From the NCBI GenBank assembly GCA_029573495.1, contig JAKQEI010000140.1:1-64000 (forward strand): a stretch of DNA of 64,000 nucleotides. Reading direction: 5' to 3'. Positions 21,100 through 30,865 of this stretch are shown in pieces (the first letter of the stretch is position 1; the number at the start of each line of letters is the position of its first letter). Made by a program: the position numbers and the translations under genes. The notes beneath the pieces were generated by a model. That model had not been told where the DNA came from. It ran no database searches and saw only the letters and a list, made by a program, of their open reading frames with translations. This stretch comes from Bacteroidota bacterium (lineage in GTDB: Bacteria; Bacteroidota; Bacteroidia; Flavobacteriales_F; PHOS-HE28).

Positions 21100-21965
21100 C
21101 CGATCACCTCCTTCACCTTCGCGCCGATGGTGGCGGGGCTGTCCACCACGTGGATGCCGCTTTCGCGCATCACCGCCTTCTTCGCGGCCGCGCTCTCATC
21201 CGCTCCGGAAACGATCGCGCCGGCATGGCCCATCGTCCGGCCCTTCGGAGCCGTTTCACCGGCGATGAACCCGATCACCGGCTTCTTGCAGTTCGCCTTG
21301 ATCCACCGTGCCGCCTGGATCTCCAGGTCACCGCCGATCTCGCCGATCATCACGATGGCCTTGGTCTCGGGATCGTTCGCGAAGAGCTGGACCGCTTCCA
21401 GGGTGGTGGTACCGATGATCGGATCGCCGCCGATGCCGATGGCCGTGGTGATGCCCAGGCCTGCCTTCACCACCTGATCGGCGGCTTCGTAGGTGAGCGT
21501 ACCCGACTTGCTGACAATGCCCACCGTGCCCTTCTTGAAGACGAAGCCCGGCATGATGCCCACCTTGCATTCCTCGGCTGTGATGACACCGGGGCAGTTG
21601 GGGCCGATGAGGGTGCAACCCTTGCCACGGATGTACTCACGCGCGGTAACCATGTCCTTCACGGGAATGCCTTCGGTGATGCAGACGATCACCTTGATGC
21701 CCGCTTCAGCAGCCTCCATGATCGCGTCCGCCGCGAAAGGTGGCGGCACGAAGATGATGCTCACGTCAGCCCCGGTCTCCTTCACGGCATCGCTCACCGT
21801 TTCGAACACCGGTCGGTCCAGATGCTGCTGGCCGCCTTTGCCGGGGGTGACGCCACCGACCACGTTGGTGCCGTACTCGAGCATCTGCGTGGCGTGGAAG
21901 GTCCCTTCGCTGCCGGTGAATCCCTGTACGATGACCTTGCTGTTCTTGTTGACGAGTACGCTCAT
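21096..21965 (-). CDS. sucD: Succinate--CoA ligase subunit alpha
   Basis: [54 protein letters not shown] active-site region. Confidence 0.96.
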   Translation of the reverse strand: MSVLVNKNSKVIVQGFTGSEGTFHATQMLEYGTNVVGGVTPGKGGQQHLDRPVFETVSDAVKETGADVSIIFVPPPFAADAIMEAAEAGIKVIVCITEGIPVKDMVTAREYIRGKGCTLIGPNCPGVITAEECKVGIMPGFVFKKGTVGIVSKSGTLTYEAADQVVKAGLGITTAIGIGGDPIIGTTTLEAVQLFANDPETKAIVMIGEIGGDLEIQAARWIKANCKKPVIGFIAGETAPKGRTMGHAGAIVSGADESAAAKKAVMRESGIHVVDSPATIGAKVKEVIG

Positions 21966-22012
21966 GGTGCTTGGTGGAGGTGTTCGGGCGGCGCGAAAGT
22001 AACCCCTGTGCC

Positions 22013-23194
22013 TCAAACGCCTGTCGCCCGTTCGCGCGCCCGGTGGTAGGCCATCACATAATAGAGGGCGCCCAGCATCACCACGCCCGAACCGATGTAG
22101 GGCAGCATGTGGTGCATGCCATAGAGGCGGCCGCTGATGGCGGGTCCCACGATCCGCGCAAGCGAACCAAAGCTCTGGTTGAGGCCGAGCACCTCCCCCT
22201 GTTCGCGTTGTTCGGCGTTCTTGCTCAACTGGCTCAGCAGGGTGGGTCCGAGGCAACCGTTCCCCAAAGCCAGGAGGGCGATCGAGATGATGCTGAGCGG
22301 CAGGAAGAGCGCTGCGGGGATGAAGGCGATGAGGGTAAGACCCGTGGCCAGGCTGATGCACCCGTACATCATCAGGCGCTTCTCACCGAAGGTGCGCTGC
22401 AACCAGCCGATCAAGCCGCCCTGGACGATCGCCGAAGCCACGCCCACCGCCGCGAACATCCAACCGATCTGCTCCTTGTTCAATCCGTAGTCATCGGTCC
22501 AGAAGAGGGCGATGGTCATCTGCATCATGCTGAAGGCGGTGATGTAGATGAAGCTGATCAGGAACAGATCGCGGAAGCGCTCTTGTTTCAACGCCTTGAT
22601 GGCACCGGTGATCGGCTTCACCTGGATCTTTCGGCCGGCGACCTTCTCCTTCAATGATTCGGGTAGGAAGGCCCAGACGGCCAACGTATTGAGGACGCAT
22701 AGGATCGCCGCGCCGTAACCGACCCATTCGATCCCGAAGTGCATGTAGATGAAGCTTCCCATGGGCGGCCCGAAGATGAAGCCCAGACCGAAGGCGGCGC
22801 CGATCAAGCCCATGGCCTTCGCCCGGCCTTCAGGGGGCGTGACATCCGTGATATAGGCCTGCGCCGCCGTGATGTTGCCGGAGCCGACCCCAGTGAGCAT
22901 CCGGGCCGCGATGAGGAGGAAGAGGCTATCCGCCTGAGCGAAGAGCACGTAACTCACCGCCGAAATGAGCAGGGCCCATAGGATGATCGGTCGCCGTCCA
23001 TAACGATCGCTCAAGGCGCCCCAGACCGGGGTGAAGATGAACATCATCAACGAGAACAGCGCACCGGTATCGCCTACCAGGGCATCGCTGGCGTTCAACT
23101 CCCGCGCATAGATCGGCACGACCGGAATGAAGATCCCGAAGCCGATGAGGTCGACGAAGATGGTGAGGAAGAGGATGAGGAGCCGGCGGTCCAT
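22013..23194 (-). CDS. MFS transporter, TetA-like
   Basis: [30 protein letters not shown], 12 TM pattern. Confidence 0.85.
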   Translation of the reverse strand: MDRRLLILFLTIFVDLIGFGIFIPVVPIYARELNASDALVGDTGALFSLMMFIFTPVWGALSDRYGRRPIILWALLISAVSYVLFAQADSLFLLIAARMLTGVGSGNITAAQAYITDVTPPEGRAKAMGLIGAAFGLGFIFGPPMGSFIYMHFGIEWVGYGAAILCVLNTLAVWAFLPESLKEKVAGRKIQVKPITGAIKALKQERFRDLFLISFIYITAFSMMQMTIALFWTDDYGLNKEQIGWMFAAVGVASAIVQGGLIGWLQRTFGEKRLMMYGCISLATGLTLIAFIPAALFLPLSIISIALLALGNGCLGPTLLSQLSKNAEQREQGEVLGLNQSFGSLARIVGPAISGRLYGMHHMLPYIGSGVVMLGALYYVMAYHRARERATGV

Positions 23195-23201
23195 GCGGGC
23201 G

Positions 23202-23209
23202 CAAAGGTC
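23202..23209 (-). promoter_or_regulatory. -7 box-like GACCTTTG, 7 nt before ATG
   Basis: Minus strand GACCTTTG-CGCCCGC-ATG(23194). Confidence 0.5.
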
Positions 23210-23274
23210 AGGCGCAATGGTCCATCGTCAGCCAATGCGCACCAACCTCCGTTGAACAGCGCCGGTCAGGGGCC

Positions 23275-24465
23275 TCACATGCCCATCTTCTTCAGCAACG
23301 ATGCTGGCACACCTTTCCGGTTCACCATGAAGGCGGTCATCTTGTAGGCCGCGTAGGGCTTGCTCATGTACAGGTAGCCCTTCTGGTCGTTGCTCGTGCC
23401 CCAGCTGTTCTTCACGATGTACCACTCGGCGCCGGTCTGGTCCTTGGCGATGCCGGTGATGTGCATGCCATGGTCATCCGTGGTGCTGAAGTCGTCGAAG
23501 GCGGACTGGCGCATCTCGGCCGTGATCACCGGTTCGGGCTGTGGACCGTTGAAGAGCTTGGACTTGTCCTCTTTGCTCAGTTCCGAGGCCGGTGTCATCG
23601 TCACGAAGGCCACACCATTGCGCCAGCTGAACGAAGGCTCGCTCACATCGCCGCCCCAGGCCACCGAGTAACCGTCCTTCAGAGCGTTGTCGATGACGGC
23701 GGTGATGTCCTCCACCGAGATGTTCCAGGCTTGGGCCAGCGCCCAGTTGTCCGGGACCATCAGGGTGGACTGGGCGTAGTAGGGAACGTCCATCACGCTC
23801 TGGAATTCGAGGTAATCCTTGGGGTCCAGCTTCACCACCTCGCTTGCGAAGGTCTGCGGCGTGTAGCTCTTCCCGTTGTAGGTGAAGGTCTCCGGCACCG
23901 CGCCGAGATAGGTATCCAGCACGGCGTTCACGGCTTCGGGCCACACGGGCGTAAGCGTACCCTTGTTCGGTGCCTTGATGATGGCATCGAGCATGGCCTT
24001 GATCACCTCCTGCATCTCCCCGCTCTGGTTCTTCTTATTGCCGAAGTTGAGCCCGGTGTAGGCCTCGTACGGAACGATGCCGTACTTGGCGTACATGTTC
24101 ACCACATCGTGGGCGATGCCGCCGTCGCCGTAGTTCAACGAGCCATGCATGCGCACATAGCTGCGCGCCTTGTCCTCGTAACTCTTGCGAGCGATGTAGA
24201 TCTTGCTGAGGGGCACGGCCGGCCCACCCTTCTTGATCATCTCGGACTCGAGGAACGAACCCGTGCTGTAGCTCCAGCAGGTACCCGACGAACCTTGATC
24301 CTCCACCGGTGTGCCGGGCGTGGTGAGCACCTGCGTAAAACGGAAACCCGTGGAGTCAGCACTGTTCAAGCTGATCTTCTTGATCAGATCGTCCTGTGCG
24401 GTGCCGGTGGATGCGATCAGTGCCAGGGCGAGCGCCGAGGCGATCGGAAGTCGAAAGGTGTGCAT
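23275..24465 (-). CDS. Secreted C1 family peptidase (aminopeptidase C / bleomycin hydrolase-like)
   Basis: DQGSSGTCWSYSTGSFLESE (Cys), DDHGMHITG (His), VKNSWGTSNDQKGYLYMS (Asn); signal peptide. Confidence 0.88.
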   Translation of the reverse strand: MHTFRLPIASALALALIASTGTAQDDLIKKISLNSADSTGFRFTQVLTTPGTPVEDQGSSGTCWSYSTGSFLESEMIKKGGPAVPLSKIYIARKSYEDKARSYVRMHGSLNYGDGGIAHDVVNMYAKYGIVPYEAYTGLNFGNKKNQSGEMQEVIKAMLDAIIKAPNKGTLTPVWPEAVNAVLDTYLGAVPETFTYNGKSYTPQTFASEVVKLDPKDYLEFQSVMDVPYYAQSTLMVPDNWALAQAWNISVEDITAVIDNALKDGYSVAWGGDVSEPSFSWRNGVAFVTMTPASELSKEDKSKLFNGPQPEPVITAEMRQSAFDDFSTTDDHGMHITGIAKDQTGAEWYIVKNSWGTSNDQKGYLYMSKPYAAYKMTAFMVNRKGVPASLLKKMGM

Positions 24466-24598
24466 GGTGTGAAGGCCGACGAGGGGTTCGGTCCGTTGCA
24501 AAGGAAGCAATGTGCCCTACCCTGCGGACGGTCCTGTGGGACGAACGGGTGAACAAGCCAAGGACCGGCCAATTATTTTCCATGGCAAATAAATGAAC

Positions 24599-24606
24599 TA
24601 CCTTTG
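24599..24606 (+). promoter_or_regulatory. -7 box TACCTTTG, 4 nt before GTG
   Basis: TACCTTTG-TCGC-GTG(24611). Confidence 0.65.
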
Positions 24607-24610
24607 TCGC

Positions 24611-25480
24611 GTGGAACGCCGGAACGCCCTCCGTCTGCTCGCGCTAACTCCTGTGGCCGCCATGACCCTACGTGAACTCGCCTGTGCGGCTGATGCCTTC
24701 GCTCCCACGCCCGCGATGCCGGTGCTTTTCCTGGGGCACGGCAGCCCGATGAACGCCATCGAGGACAACCCGTTCACCCAAGGTTGGCAGCGCATGGGCA
24801 AGGACCTCCCCCGCCCCAACGCCATTCTGTGCATCAGCGCGCATTGGGAAACACGGGGCACCTACGTCACCGGCATGGAGAGGCCACGCACCATCCACGA
24901 CTTCGGGGGTTTCCCACAGGCCTTGTTCGATGTGCAGTATCCGGCGCCCGGCAGCCCGGAACTGGCGCAGTTGACCAAGGAGACCATGATGGCGAACCAT
25001 GTAGGGATCGACCATGCATGGGGCCTGGACCACGGCGCTTGGAGCGTGATCATGCACCTCTTCCCCAAGGCCGACGTGCCGGTGGTGCAACTGAGCCTGG
25101 ATCGCGGGCTCTCGCCAGCGCAGCACTATGCGCTTGGACAGGAACTGGCCTTCCTGCGGAAGAAGGGCATCCTCATCATCGGCAGCGGCAACATGGTGCA
25201 TAACCTGGGCATGATCGACTGGCACAACCCGGATGGTGGTTACGACTGGGCGCAGGAGGCCAGCTCACGGATGAACAGCATGGTGCGGCAGGGCGACCAT
25301 GGCGGTCTGCTGAACTACGCCGCCCAAGGACGTGCGTTCCAACTGAGCATACCTACGCCGGAGCATTATTTGCCCCTGCTGTACACCCTGGCGCTGAAGG
25401 AGGTGGACGAGGACCTCACGCTCTTCAATGACAAGTTGATGATGGGATCGATCGCCATGACGAGTGTTCGGATCGGGTGA
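24611..25480 (+). CDS. ygiD: 4,5-DOPA dioxygenase extradiol-like (class III extradiol dioxygenase)
   Basis: MPVLFLGHGSPMNAIEDNPFTQGW, CISAHWETRGTYVTG, HAWGLDHGAWSVI; GTG start preferred because the ORF-track ATG at 24593 lies upstream of the promoter-like box. Confidence 0.88.
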   Translation: MERRNALRLLALTPVAAMTLRELACAADAFAPTPAMPVLFLGHGSPMNAIEDNPFTQGWQRMGKDLPRPNAILCISAHWETRGTYVTGMERPRTIHDFGGFPQALFDVQYPAPGSPELAQLTKETMMANHVGIDHAWGLDHGAWSVIMHLFPKADVPVVQLSLDRGLSPAQHYALGQELAFLRKKGILIIGSGNMVHNLGMIDWHNPDGGYDWAQEASSRMNSMVRQGDHGGLLNYAAQGRAFQLSIPTPEHYLPLLYTLALKEVDEDLTLFNDKLMMGSIAMTSVRIG

Positions 25481-25483
25481 GGT

Positions 25484-27043
25484 CTAGTGCTTCGCGAAGC
25501 GTTGCACCTGCCGGGTTCCGGTTCCTTTCAACTGCACCGTGTACAAGCCATCGGCCCAGGCTTCCACGTTCAACTGGTGTTGGCGCTGGCCAGCAGGTAG
25601 GCGGTCCAAGCTGGCCACAAGTTTACCCTGTGCATTGTGTACGGCAAAGGACTTCGCTTCCTCCTCCCAGGCAATGGTCAATTGATTGGCGGCCGGATTG
25701 GGATAGAGGCGTAGACCGGATAGCGCGCGCTCCTCCCGTAACCCCACCTCCTGCGGATCCAACTTCACCACCCATACATCGGAAAGGCCGAAGTTTCCCG
25801 TCAGGTCAACATCATTGGATAGAGAATAACCTCCAATGACCAAGCCACCATCAGGGGCCAAACACAAGGAATTCCCCCCATCACCTTGACTGCCGCCGTA
25901 AGACTTCTCCCACACCATGTCAAGATCGAAGTTCAGGCAGAGGGTCCAGCAGTCCGTCGCACCGTGCGGGGCCGACACCATGCCATCCTCGGAGCTGGAA
26001 CGGCCAGAAACATAAAGCATATTTAGTGAAGCGCTAGGAACTATGGCGCCAGGAACGTCTTGGCCGCTACCGCCTAAGGATCGCTGATCAAGCATGGAGC
26101 CATCTGGACCGAGTTTCACGATCCAATAGTCTACGTCGCCCAAGGGATCAGTGATATCTCCGTCTTGGGATTCCGTTGAGGCCACGGCGAAAATTGTATC
26201 ACCCGGTGTCCTTAGTAAGCCACGGACCTGATCGTCCCCCAAGCCCCCCAGCGCGGTTTGCCAAGTGATGTCCCATCCATTGGCCAGGTACACCACCCAA
26301 GCATCATTCCACTCTTCCGGATTATCGGTCACGTCCCCATCATTCGAGTTGGTGACCCCACCCATGACCAAGCCACCGTCGGCGCCGAAGTACATATCTC
26401 GAAGATGATCGAAGCGAGAACCGCCATAACATCGGCTTTGCAGCAGGATACCATCTTCCGAAATATGGCCCAACCAGAAATCAGAGGCCCCATGGTTATC
26501 ACCAGCATCACCATCCATGGAAAATGTGAAGGCCCCGACCAGGAAAGTGCCGTCCTGTCGAACGGCGACACGTTCACCCGAATCAACGTCGGACCCTCCA
26601 AAGCTCTGTTCCCAAAGTAGATCTCCCGAGGCCGAAAGGCGTACGAGCCATATATCTGACCCACCCAAGCTCTCGCCTACATCGCCATCCAGCGATGCCG
26701 TACTACCGACCAAAATATACCCTCCATCAAGGGTTTGTGCGATCTCACCTGCGGTCTCAGGGCCAGAACCACCCAAGCAACGCTGCCATTCGATTACCCC
26801 TGCATCGTCCAACTTCAACACCCAAAGGTCATAGGTGACTCCACCATGGAAACCAACAACCATCACATCTGAGGATCGTGTTTCGCCCAGCACGATGTAG
26901 CCGCCATCGCTGGTTGGGGCTATGCTATACCCTCGGTCTTGCAAACTGCCACCGTAGTTGCGCTGCCAGTCGATGGTGGGCTGAGCCGCAACAACCATGG
27001 CACACAGCAACGCGACGGAAAGGAAAGGAGCTCGGCAACACAT
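25484..27043 (-). CDS. Secreted protein with about seven propeller-like repeats and T9SS type A sorting domain
   Basis: Repeats of the form GGS...D.G..I..T.DGGYI..G.T.S.DGD...; C-terminal LRLYPNPAANQLTIAW...DGLYTVQL. Confidence 0.8.
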   Translation of the reverse strand: MCCRAPFLSVALLCAMVVAAQPTIDWQRNYGGSLQDRGYSIAPTSDGGYIVLGETRSSDVMVVGFHGGVTYDLWVLKLDDAGVIEWQRCLGGSGPETAGEIAQTLDGGYILVGSTASLDGDVGESLGGSDIWLVRLSASGDLLWEQSFGGSDVDSGERVAVRQDGTFLVGAFTFSMDGDAGDNHGASDFWLGHISEDGILLQSRCYGGSRFDHLRDMYFGADGGLVMGGVTNSNDGDVTDNPEEWNDAWVVYLANGWDITWQTALGGLGDDQVRGLLRTPGDTIFAVASTESQDGDITDPLGDVDYWIVKLGPDGSMLDQRSLGGSGQDVPGAIVPSASLNMLYVSGRSSSEDGMVSAPHGATDCWTLCLNFDLDMVWEKSYGGSQGDGGNSLCLAPDGGLVIGGYSLSNDVDLTGNFGLSDVWVVKLDPQEVGLREERALSGLRLYPNPAANQLTIAWEEEAKSFAVHNAQGKLVASLDRLPAGQRQHQLNVEAWADGLYTVQLKGTGTRQVQRFAKH

Positions 27044-27221
27044 GGCCTCAGCGTTTGGCGAACCGTTGCACGTGCATCTTTCTTGTTACGTCCATCTATA
27101 GGTTGTATGAGCCAGGTTTCATGAAACTGTTGAAGCAGTAACATGGAAAAACCCTGGGGTCTCGTGGGAGTTGGTCGCACACATTCGAGCGATCCGACAG
27201 GTTCGATACAACCAAAGTACG

Positions 27222-27229
27222 GACCTTCG
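27222..27229 (+). promoter_or_regulatory. -7 box-like GACCTTCG, 4 nt before ATG
   Basis: GACCTTCG-CACC-ATG(27234). Confidence 0.45.
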
Positions 27230-27233
27230 CACC

Positions 27234-27794
27234 ATGTCCCACATCGCCATCATCTCCGCCAGCGTCCGCGACGGCCGCAAGAGCCACAACGTAGCGTTGC
27301 ACCTACAAAAGACCCTAAAGGCCACAAGCAATTCGGTGGACCTGCTCGACCTGCTCGACTTCGACTTCCCGATCTTTCACGAGCGCTTGAAGTTCATGAA
27401 GGAGCCGGCCCCCAAGGTGGTGGAGTTCGCCGAACGGATCAGGAAGGCTGACGGGGTGATCATCGTGACCCCGGAGTACAACGGTAGCTTCCCAGCCAGC
27501 CTGAAGAACGTGATCGATCTCCTGACGGAGGACTGGAAAGGAAAGCCGGTATCGATCTGCACCGCTTCCGGAGGCGCCTTCGCCGGTACGCAAGTGATGG
27601 TGGAACTGCTTTTCCCGCTGTGGAAGATCAAGGCATGGGTGGTGCCTTCGAGCATGCAAGTGCCCAAGGTGCAGGAGCAGTTCGGTGAAGGCGGAGCCGT
27701 GCTGATGGACCAGGAGGGTTGGGAGCGGCGCACGACCGTGTTCCTGAACGACCTGGGCTGGGCAATGGAAGCGCGGCGCCGGATGGAGGCGTGA
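27234..27794 (+). CDS. NADPH-dependent FMN reductase family protein
   Basis: MSHIAIISASVRDGRKSHNVAL, VTPEYNGSFPASLKNVID. Confidence 0.9.
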   Translation: MSHIAIISASVRDGRKSHNVALHLQKTLKATSNSVDLLDLLDFDFPIFHERLKFMKEPAPKVVEFAERIRKADGVIIVTPEYNGSFPASLKNVIDLLTEDWKGKPVSICTASGGAFAGTQVMVELLFPLWKIKAWVVPSSMQVPKVQEQFGEGGAVLMDQEGWERRTTVFLNDLGWAMEARRRMEA

Positions 27795-27803
27795 GTGGCT
27801 TTC

Positions 27804-28064
27804 CGTGCCACAGGCTTCGAGGACCAAGTGTGGTGACGCGTGCCGCAGGCCTTTTGCTGAAATAGGTGAACGGAAGCGTAGCCAAAGGCTACGATGCACA
27901 TGCCTTGTGGCGCGTAGCCGCAGGCTACGCGCAGACATGTCACCATGTGTTGCCGCGCATAGCCACAGGTCGCGCGGATAGATGAGCAGTACCCGAATGC
28001 CCGGAGTTGATCGTTCTGGACGGACAGAAGTCGATCAGTGGTGAAATAGCCACAGGCTACGCGC
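27804..28064. repeat. Cluster of six REP-like short palindromic repeats (core AGCC-NNN-GGCT and degenerate versions)
   Basis: CGTGCCACAGGCTTCG 27804-27819; GCGTGCCGCAGGC 27838-27850; CGTAGCC-AAA-GGCTACG 27877-27893; GCGCGTAGCC-GCA-GGCTACGCGC 27910-27932; GCGCATAGCCACAGGTCGCGCG 27955-27976; TAGCC-ACA-GGCTACGCGC 28047-28064. Confidence 0.8.
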
Positions 28065-28098
28065 AGGCATGCGCAGAAGCCGGAACGGTCTGACGGAA

Positions 28099-29250
28099 CT
28101 AGGCCTTCACCAAAGAAGGCACGAAGATCCGCTTGAGCACACCCACGACGTGGTCCACTTCTTCCACCGTGCTGTACCGGCTGAAGGAGAACCGGATGTT
28201 GGCCCCTGGACGTTCCGGATACAAGGCACCCAGTACATGACTGCCTTTGTTACTGCCACTGCTGCATGCACTGCCACCGCTGCACGCGATGCCCTCGATG
28301 TCCAGGTTGTAGATCAACATCTCACCCTTGCCATCATCTGGGAACCGCACGTTAAGCACCGTGTAGAGCGCGTCGCTGCTCGCATCGCCGTTGAAACCCA
28401 CGCCGGGTAATGCCTCCAAAAGCCGCTCCTTCATCCGGTCCTTCAACCCTTGCACATGGCGCTGGTGGTCCTCCAGATCGGTGTAGGCGAGCTCCATGGC
28501 CTTGGCAAGGCCCACGATGCCGTATATGTTCTCGGTACCGGCGCGCATGTTGCGTTCCTGCGAACCGCCGATGATCATCGGCTTAAGACCGGCGCCGCTG
28601 CGCATGTACAGGAACCCGATGCCTTTGGGACCGTGGAACTTGTGGGCCGCACAGGTGATGAAGTCCACCGGCAGCTTCTCCAGATCGAATCGGTAGTGCC
28701 CCATGGTCTGCACGGTGTCGCTGTGGAAGAGTGCGCCGTAGGTACGACAAAGGGATCCGATGGCCTGCAGGTCGATGCGTGTACCGATCTCGTTGTTGGC
28801 ATGCATCAGCGACACCAGGACGCCCTGGCCCTTCGTCGCCTTCAACAGTTCCTCCAGATGCGCGCGATCCGGCTTGCCGTCCGGTTCCAGCCGGACCCAA
28901 TGCACAGTGACCCCACTGCCCTTGCCCAGGTGCTCCGCGGTGCTTTCCACGGCGTGGTGCTCGATGGGGCTGGTGATGATGTGTTCGACCCCGAGGTCAC
29001 GAACGGCACCGCCGAGGACCATGTTGTCCGCCTCGGTACCACCGCTGGTGAAGATGATCTCGCCCGGCGCACAGTTCAGCAAGGAGGCCACCAGGCGTCG
29101 CGCCTGTTCCACCGCCGCACGCGTCTTGCGACCATAGGCATGGATGGCGGACGGGTTGCCGAAATGATCCTGCAGGTACGGGATCATCGCCTCCAGCACT
29201 TCGGGTGCCATGGGCGTGGTCGCCGCGTTATCGAAATAGACCTTCCTCAT
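28099..29250 (-). CDS. Cysteine desulfurase (NifS/IscS type)
   Basis: MRKVYFDNAATTPMAPEVLEAM, TSGGTEADNMVL, CAAHKFHGPKGIGFLY, SGGSACSSGSNKGSHVL. Confidence 0.95.
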   Translation of the reverse strand: MRKVYFDNAATTPMAPEVLEAMIPYLQDHFGNPSAIHAYGRKTRAAVEQARRLVASLLNCAPGEIIFTSGGTEADNMVLGGAVRDLGVEHIITSPIEHHAVESTAEHLGKGSGVTVHWVRLEPDGKPDRAHLEELLKATKGQGVLVSLMHANNEIGTRIDLQAIGSLCRTYGALFHSDTVQTMGHYRFDLEKLPVDFITCAAHKFHGPKGIGFLYMRSGAGLKPMIIGGSQERNMRAGTENIYGIVGLAKAMELAYTDLEDHQRHVQGLKDRMKERLLEALPGVGFNGDASSDALYTVLNVRFPDDGKGEMLIYNLDIEGIACSGGSACSSGSNKGSHVLGALYPERPGANIRFSFSRYSTVEEVDHVVGVLKRIFVPSLVKA

Positions 29251-29257
29251 CGCAGCG

Positions 29258-29265
29258 CGAAATTA
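29258..29265 (-). promoter_or_regulatory. -7 box-like TAATTTCG, 7 nt before ATG
   Basis: Minus strand TAATTTCG-CGCTGCG-ATG(29250). Confidence 0.5.
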
Positions 29266-30669
29266 CCGCTCTGCGGTTGCCAGACCGGCCACTTGCGCGA
29301 GTTCGCTCAGGATCCTGCTGGCCAGTTCATCGGCTTGCGCCATGGTGGGCGCTTCGGCATAGACCCGGATGATGGGCTCGGTATTGCTGCGCCGCAGGTG
29401 CACCCAGGTGTTCCCGAACTCGATCCGCAGACCATCCACCGTGCTATGCGGCTCGTTGTGGTACTTCTCCTGCATGGTATCCACAATGGCCGCCACGTCC
29501 ATGCCGGGCTGCAGTTCGATCTTGTTCTTGCTGATGAAGTAGTCCGGGTAGCTGCGGCGGAGTTCGAGCGTTGTCATGCCGCTCCTGGCGAGCAGGGTCA
29601 GGAAGAGGGCGATACCGGCGAGTGCATCCCGGCCGTAGTGCAGTTCACTCAGGATCACACCGCCGTTGCCCTCACCACCAATGGGCGCCTTCACCTCTTT
29701 CATCAACTTCACGACGTTCACCTCGCCCACGGCGCTTGCATGGCGCGTTCGACCGTGACGTTCAGCGATGTCATTGAGCGCGCGGGTGCTGCTCAGGTTG
29801 CTCACGGTATCGCCTGGGCGATGGGCAAGCACCTGATCGGCGCAGGCCACCAAGGTGTACTCCTCGCCGAACAGGGAACCATCCTCGCACACCAGTGCCA
29901 GCCGATCCACATCGGGATCCACAGCGATGCCCAGGTGCGCACCGTGCTTCACCACCGCGCCGCAAAGGTCCTTCAGGTGCTCGGGCAGGGGTTCCGGGTT
30001 GTGCGGGAACTGGCCGTCGGGCGTGCAATGGATCTCAATCACCTCCATCACCCCGAGCGCAGAGAGCAGGGGGGGAACGGCCGTGCCCCCCACCGAGTTC
30101 ACCGCATCCACCACCACACGGAAACGCTTCGCCTTGATGGCGTTGACATCGACCAGGTCGAGCGCGAGGATGGCATCGATGTGTTTCCGCGTCCAACCAC
30201 TCCCTTCGCGCACATGACCGAGCTTCTCCACCGGTACGAAGTCGAACTGATCGGCTTCCGCCAGGCGCAGCACTTCGGCACCATCCTCTGCGGAGATGAA
30301 CTCACCCCGCTCGTTCAGCAGCTTCAGCGCGTTCCACTGGACCGGGTTGTGGCTGGCGGTGAGGATGATGCCACCGTTCGCTTTTTCACCGACCACGGCC
30401 ATTTCCACGGTGGGTGTGGTGGCCATGCCAAGATCGACCACCTCGAAACCAAGGCCGGTGAGGGTGCCCACGACCAGGTCGCGGACCATTGGACCGCTCA
30501 GCCGCGCATCGCGGCCCAGCACGATGCGTGGGCTGTGCGTCCCGGCCTTCCGGGCGATGAGCGTTCCGAAGGCGGCGGTGTAACGAACGGTATCGAGCGG
30601 GGTGAGCCCTTGGCCCGGTGCACCTCCGATGGTGCCACGGATCCCGGAGATCGATCGAATGAGCGTCAT
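29263..30669 (-). CDS. glmM: Phosphoglucosamine mutase
   Basis: ISGIRGTIGG, TASHNPVQWNALK, DPDVDRLALV, GEGNGGVI. Confidence 0.9.
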   Translation of the reverse strand: MTLIRSISGIRGTIGGAPGQGLTPLDTVRYTAAFGTLIARKAGTHSPRIVLGRDARLSGPMVRDLVVGTLTGLGFEVVDLGMATTPTVEMAVVGEKANGGIILTASHNPVQWNALKLLNERGEFISAEDGAEVLRLAEADQFDFVPVEKLGHVREGSGWTRKHIDAILALDLVDVNAIKAKRFRVVVDAVNSVGGTAVPPLLSALGVMEVIEIHCTPDGQFPHNPEPLPEHLKDLCGAVVKHGAHLGIAVDPDVDRLALVCEDGSLFGEEYTLVACADQVLAHRPGDTVSNLSSTRALNDIAERHGRTRHASAVGEVNVVKLMKEVKAPIGGEGNGGVILSELHYGRDALAGIALFLTLLARSGMTTLELRRSYPDYFISKNKIELQPGMDVAAIVDTMQEKYHNEPHSTVDGLRIEFGNTWVHLRRSNTEPIIRVYAEAPTMAQADELASRILSELAQVAGLATAER

Positions 30670-30865
30670 GATGGCTTATCGTACTGGTATTGAGCGGCAC
30701 AAAGCTACCCGACCGTGCCCGGTGACCGTGTTGTTGGGCCCATGCCCTTCCACCCGCTCCTGTTCATAACCGGATCATTGCTGGGCATCGCCGGAACGGA
30801 CTTCCCTATTTTTGTACGGCAGGCACCTCAAGGCCCCACCTTCCCGGGAGACCGGGTCGTACCAC

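Noticed and set aside
21966-22361. N-terminal extension of the sucD ORF
   Set aside because: Antisense to the MFS transporter and not protein-like; the SucD N-terminus [18 protein letters not shown] starts at 21965.
27110-27230. Possible tRNA or riboswitch in the AT-richer gap upstream of the flavoprotein gene
   Set aside because: GGTTCGATAC resembles a T-loop but no acceptor stem or cloverleaf can be drawn around it.
27804-28074. Possible CRISPR array
   Set aside because: Repeats are short, degenerate palindromes with uneven spacing and no cas genes; REP-like elements fit better.
28450-30693. 747-aa plus-strand ORF opposite the cysteine desulfurase and glmM genes
   Set aside because: Spans two genuine opposite-strand genes and their gap; no recognisable domains; composition typical of antisense shadow frames.
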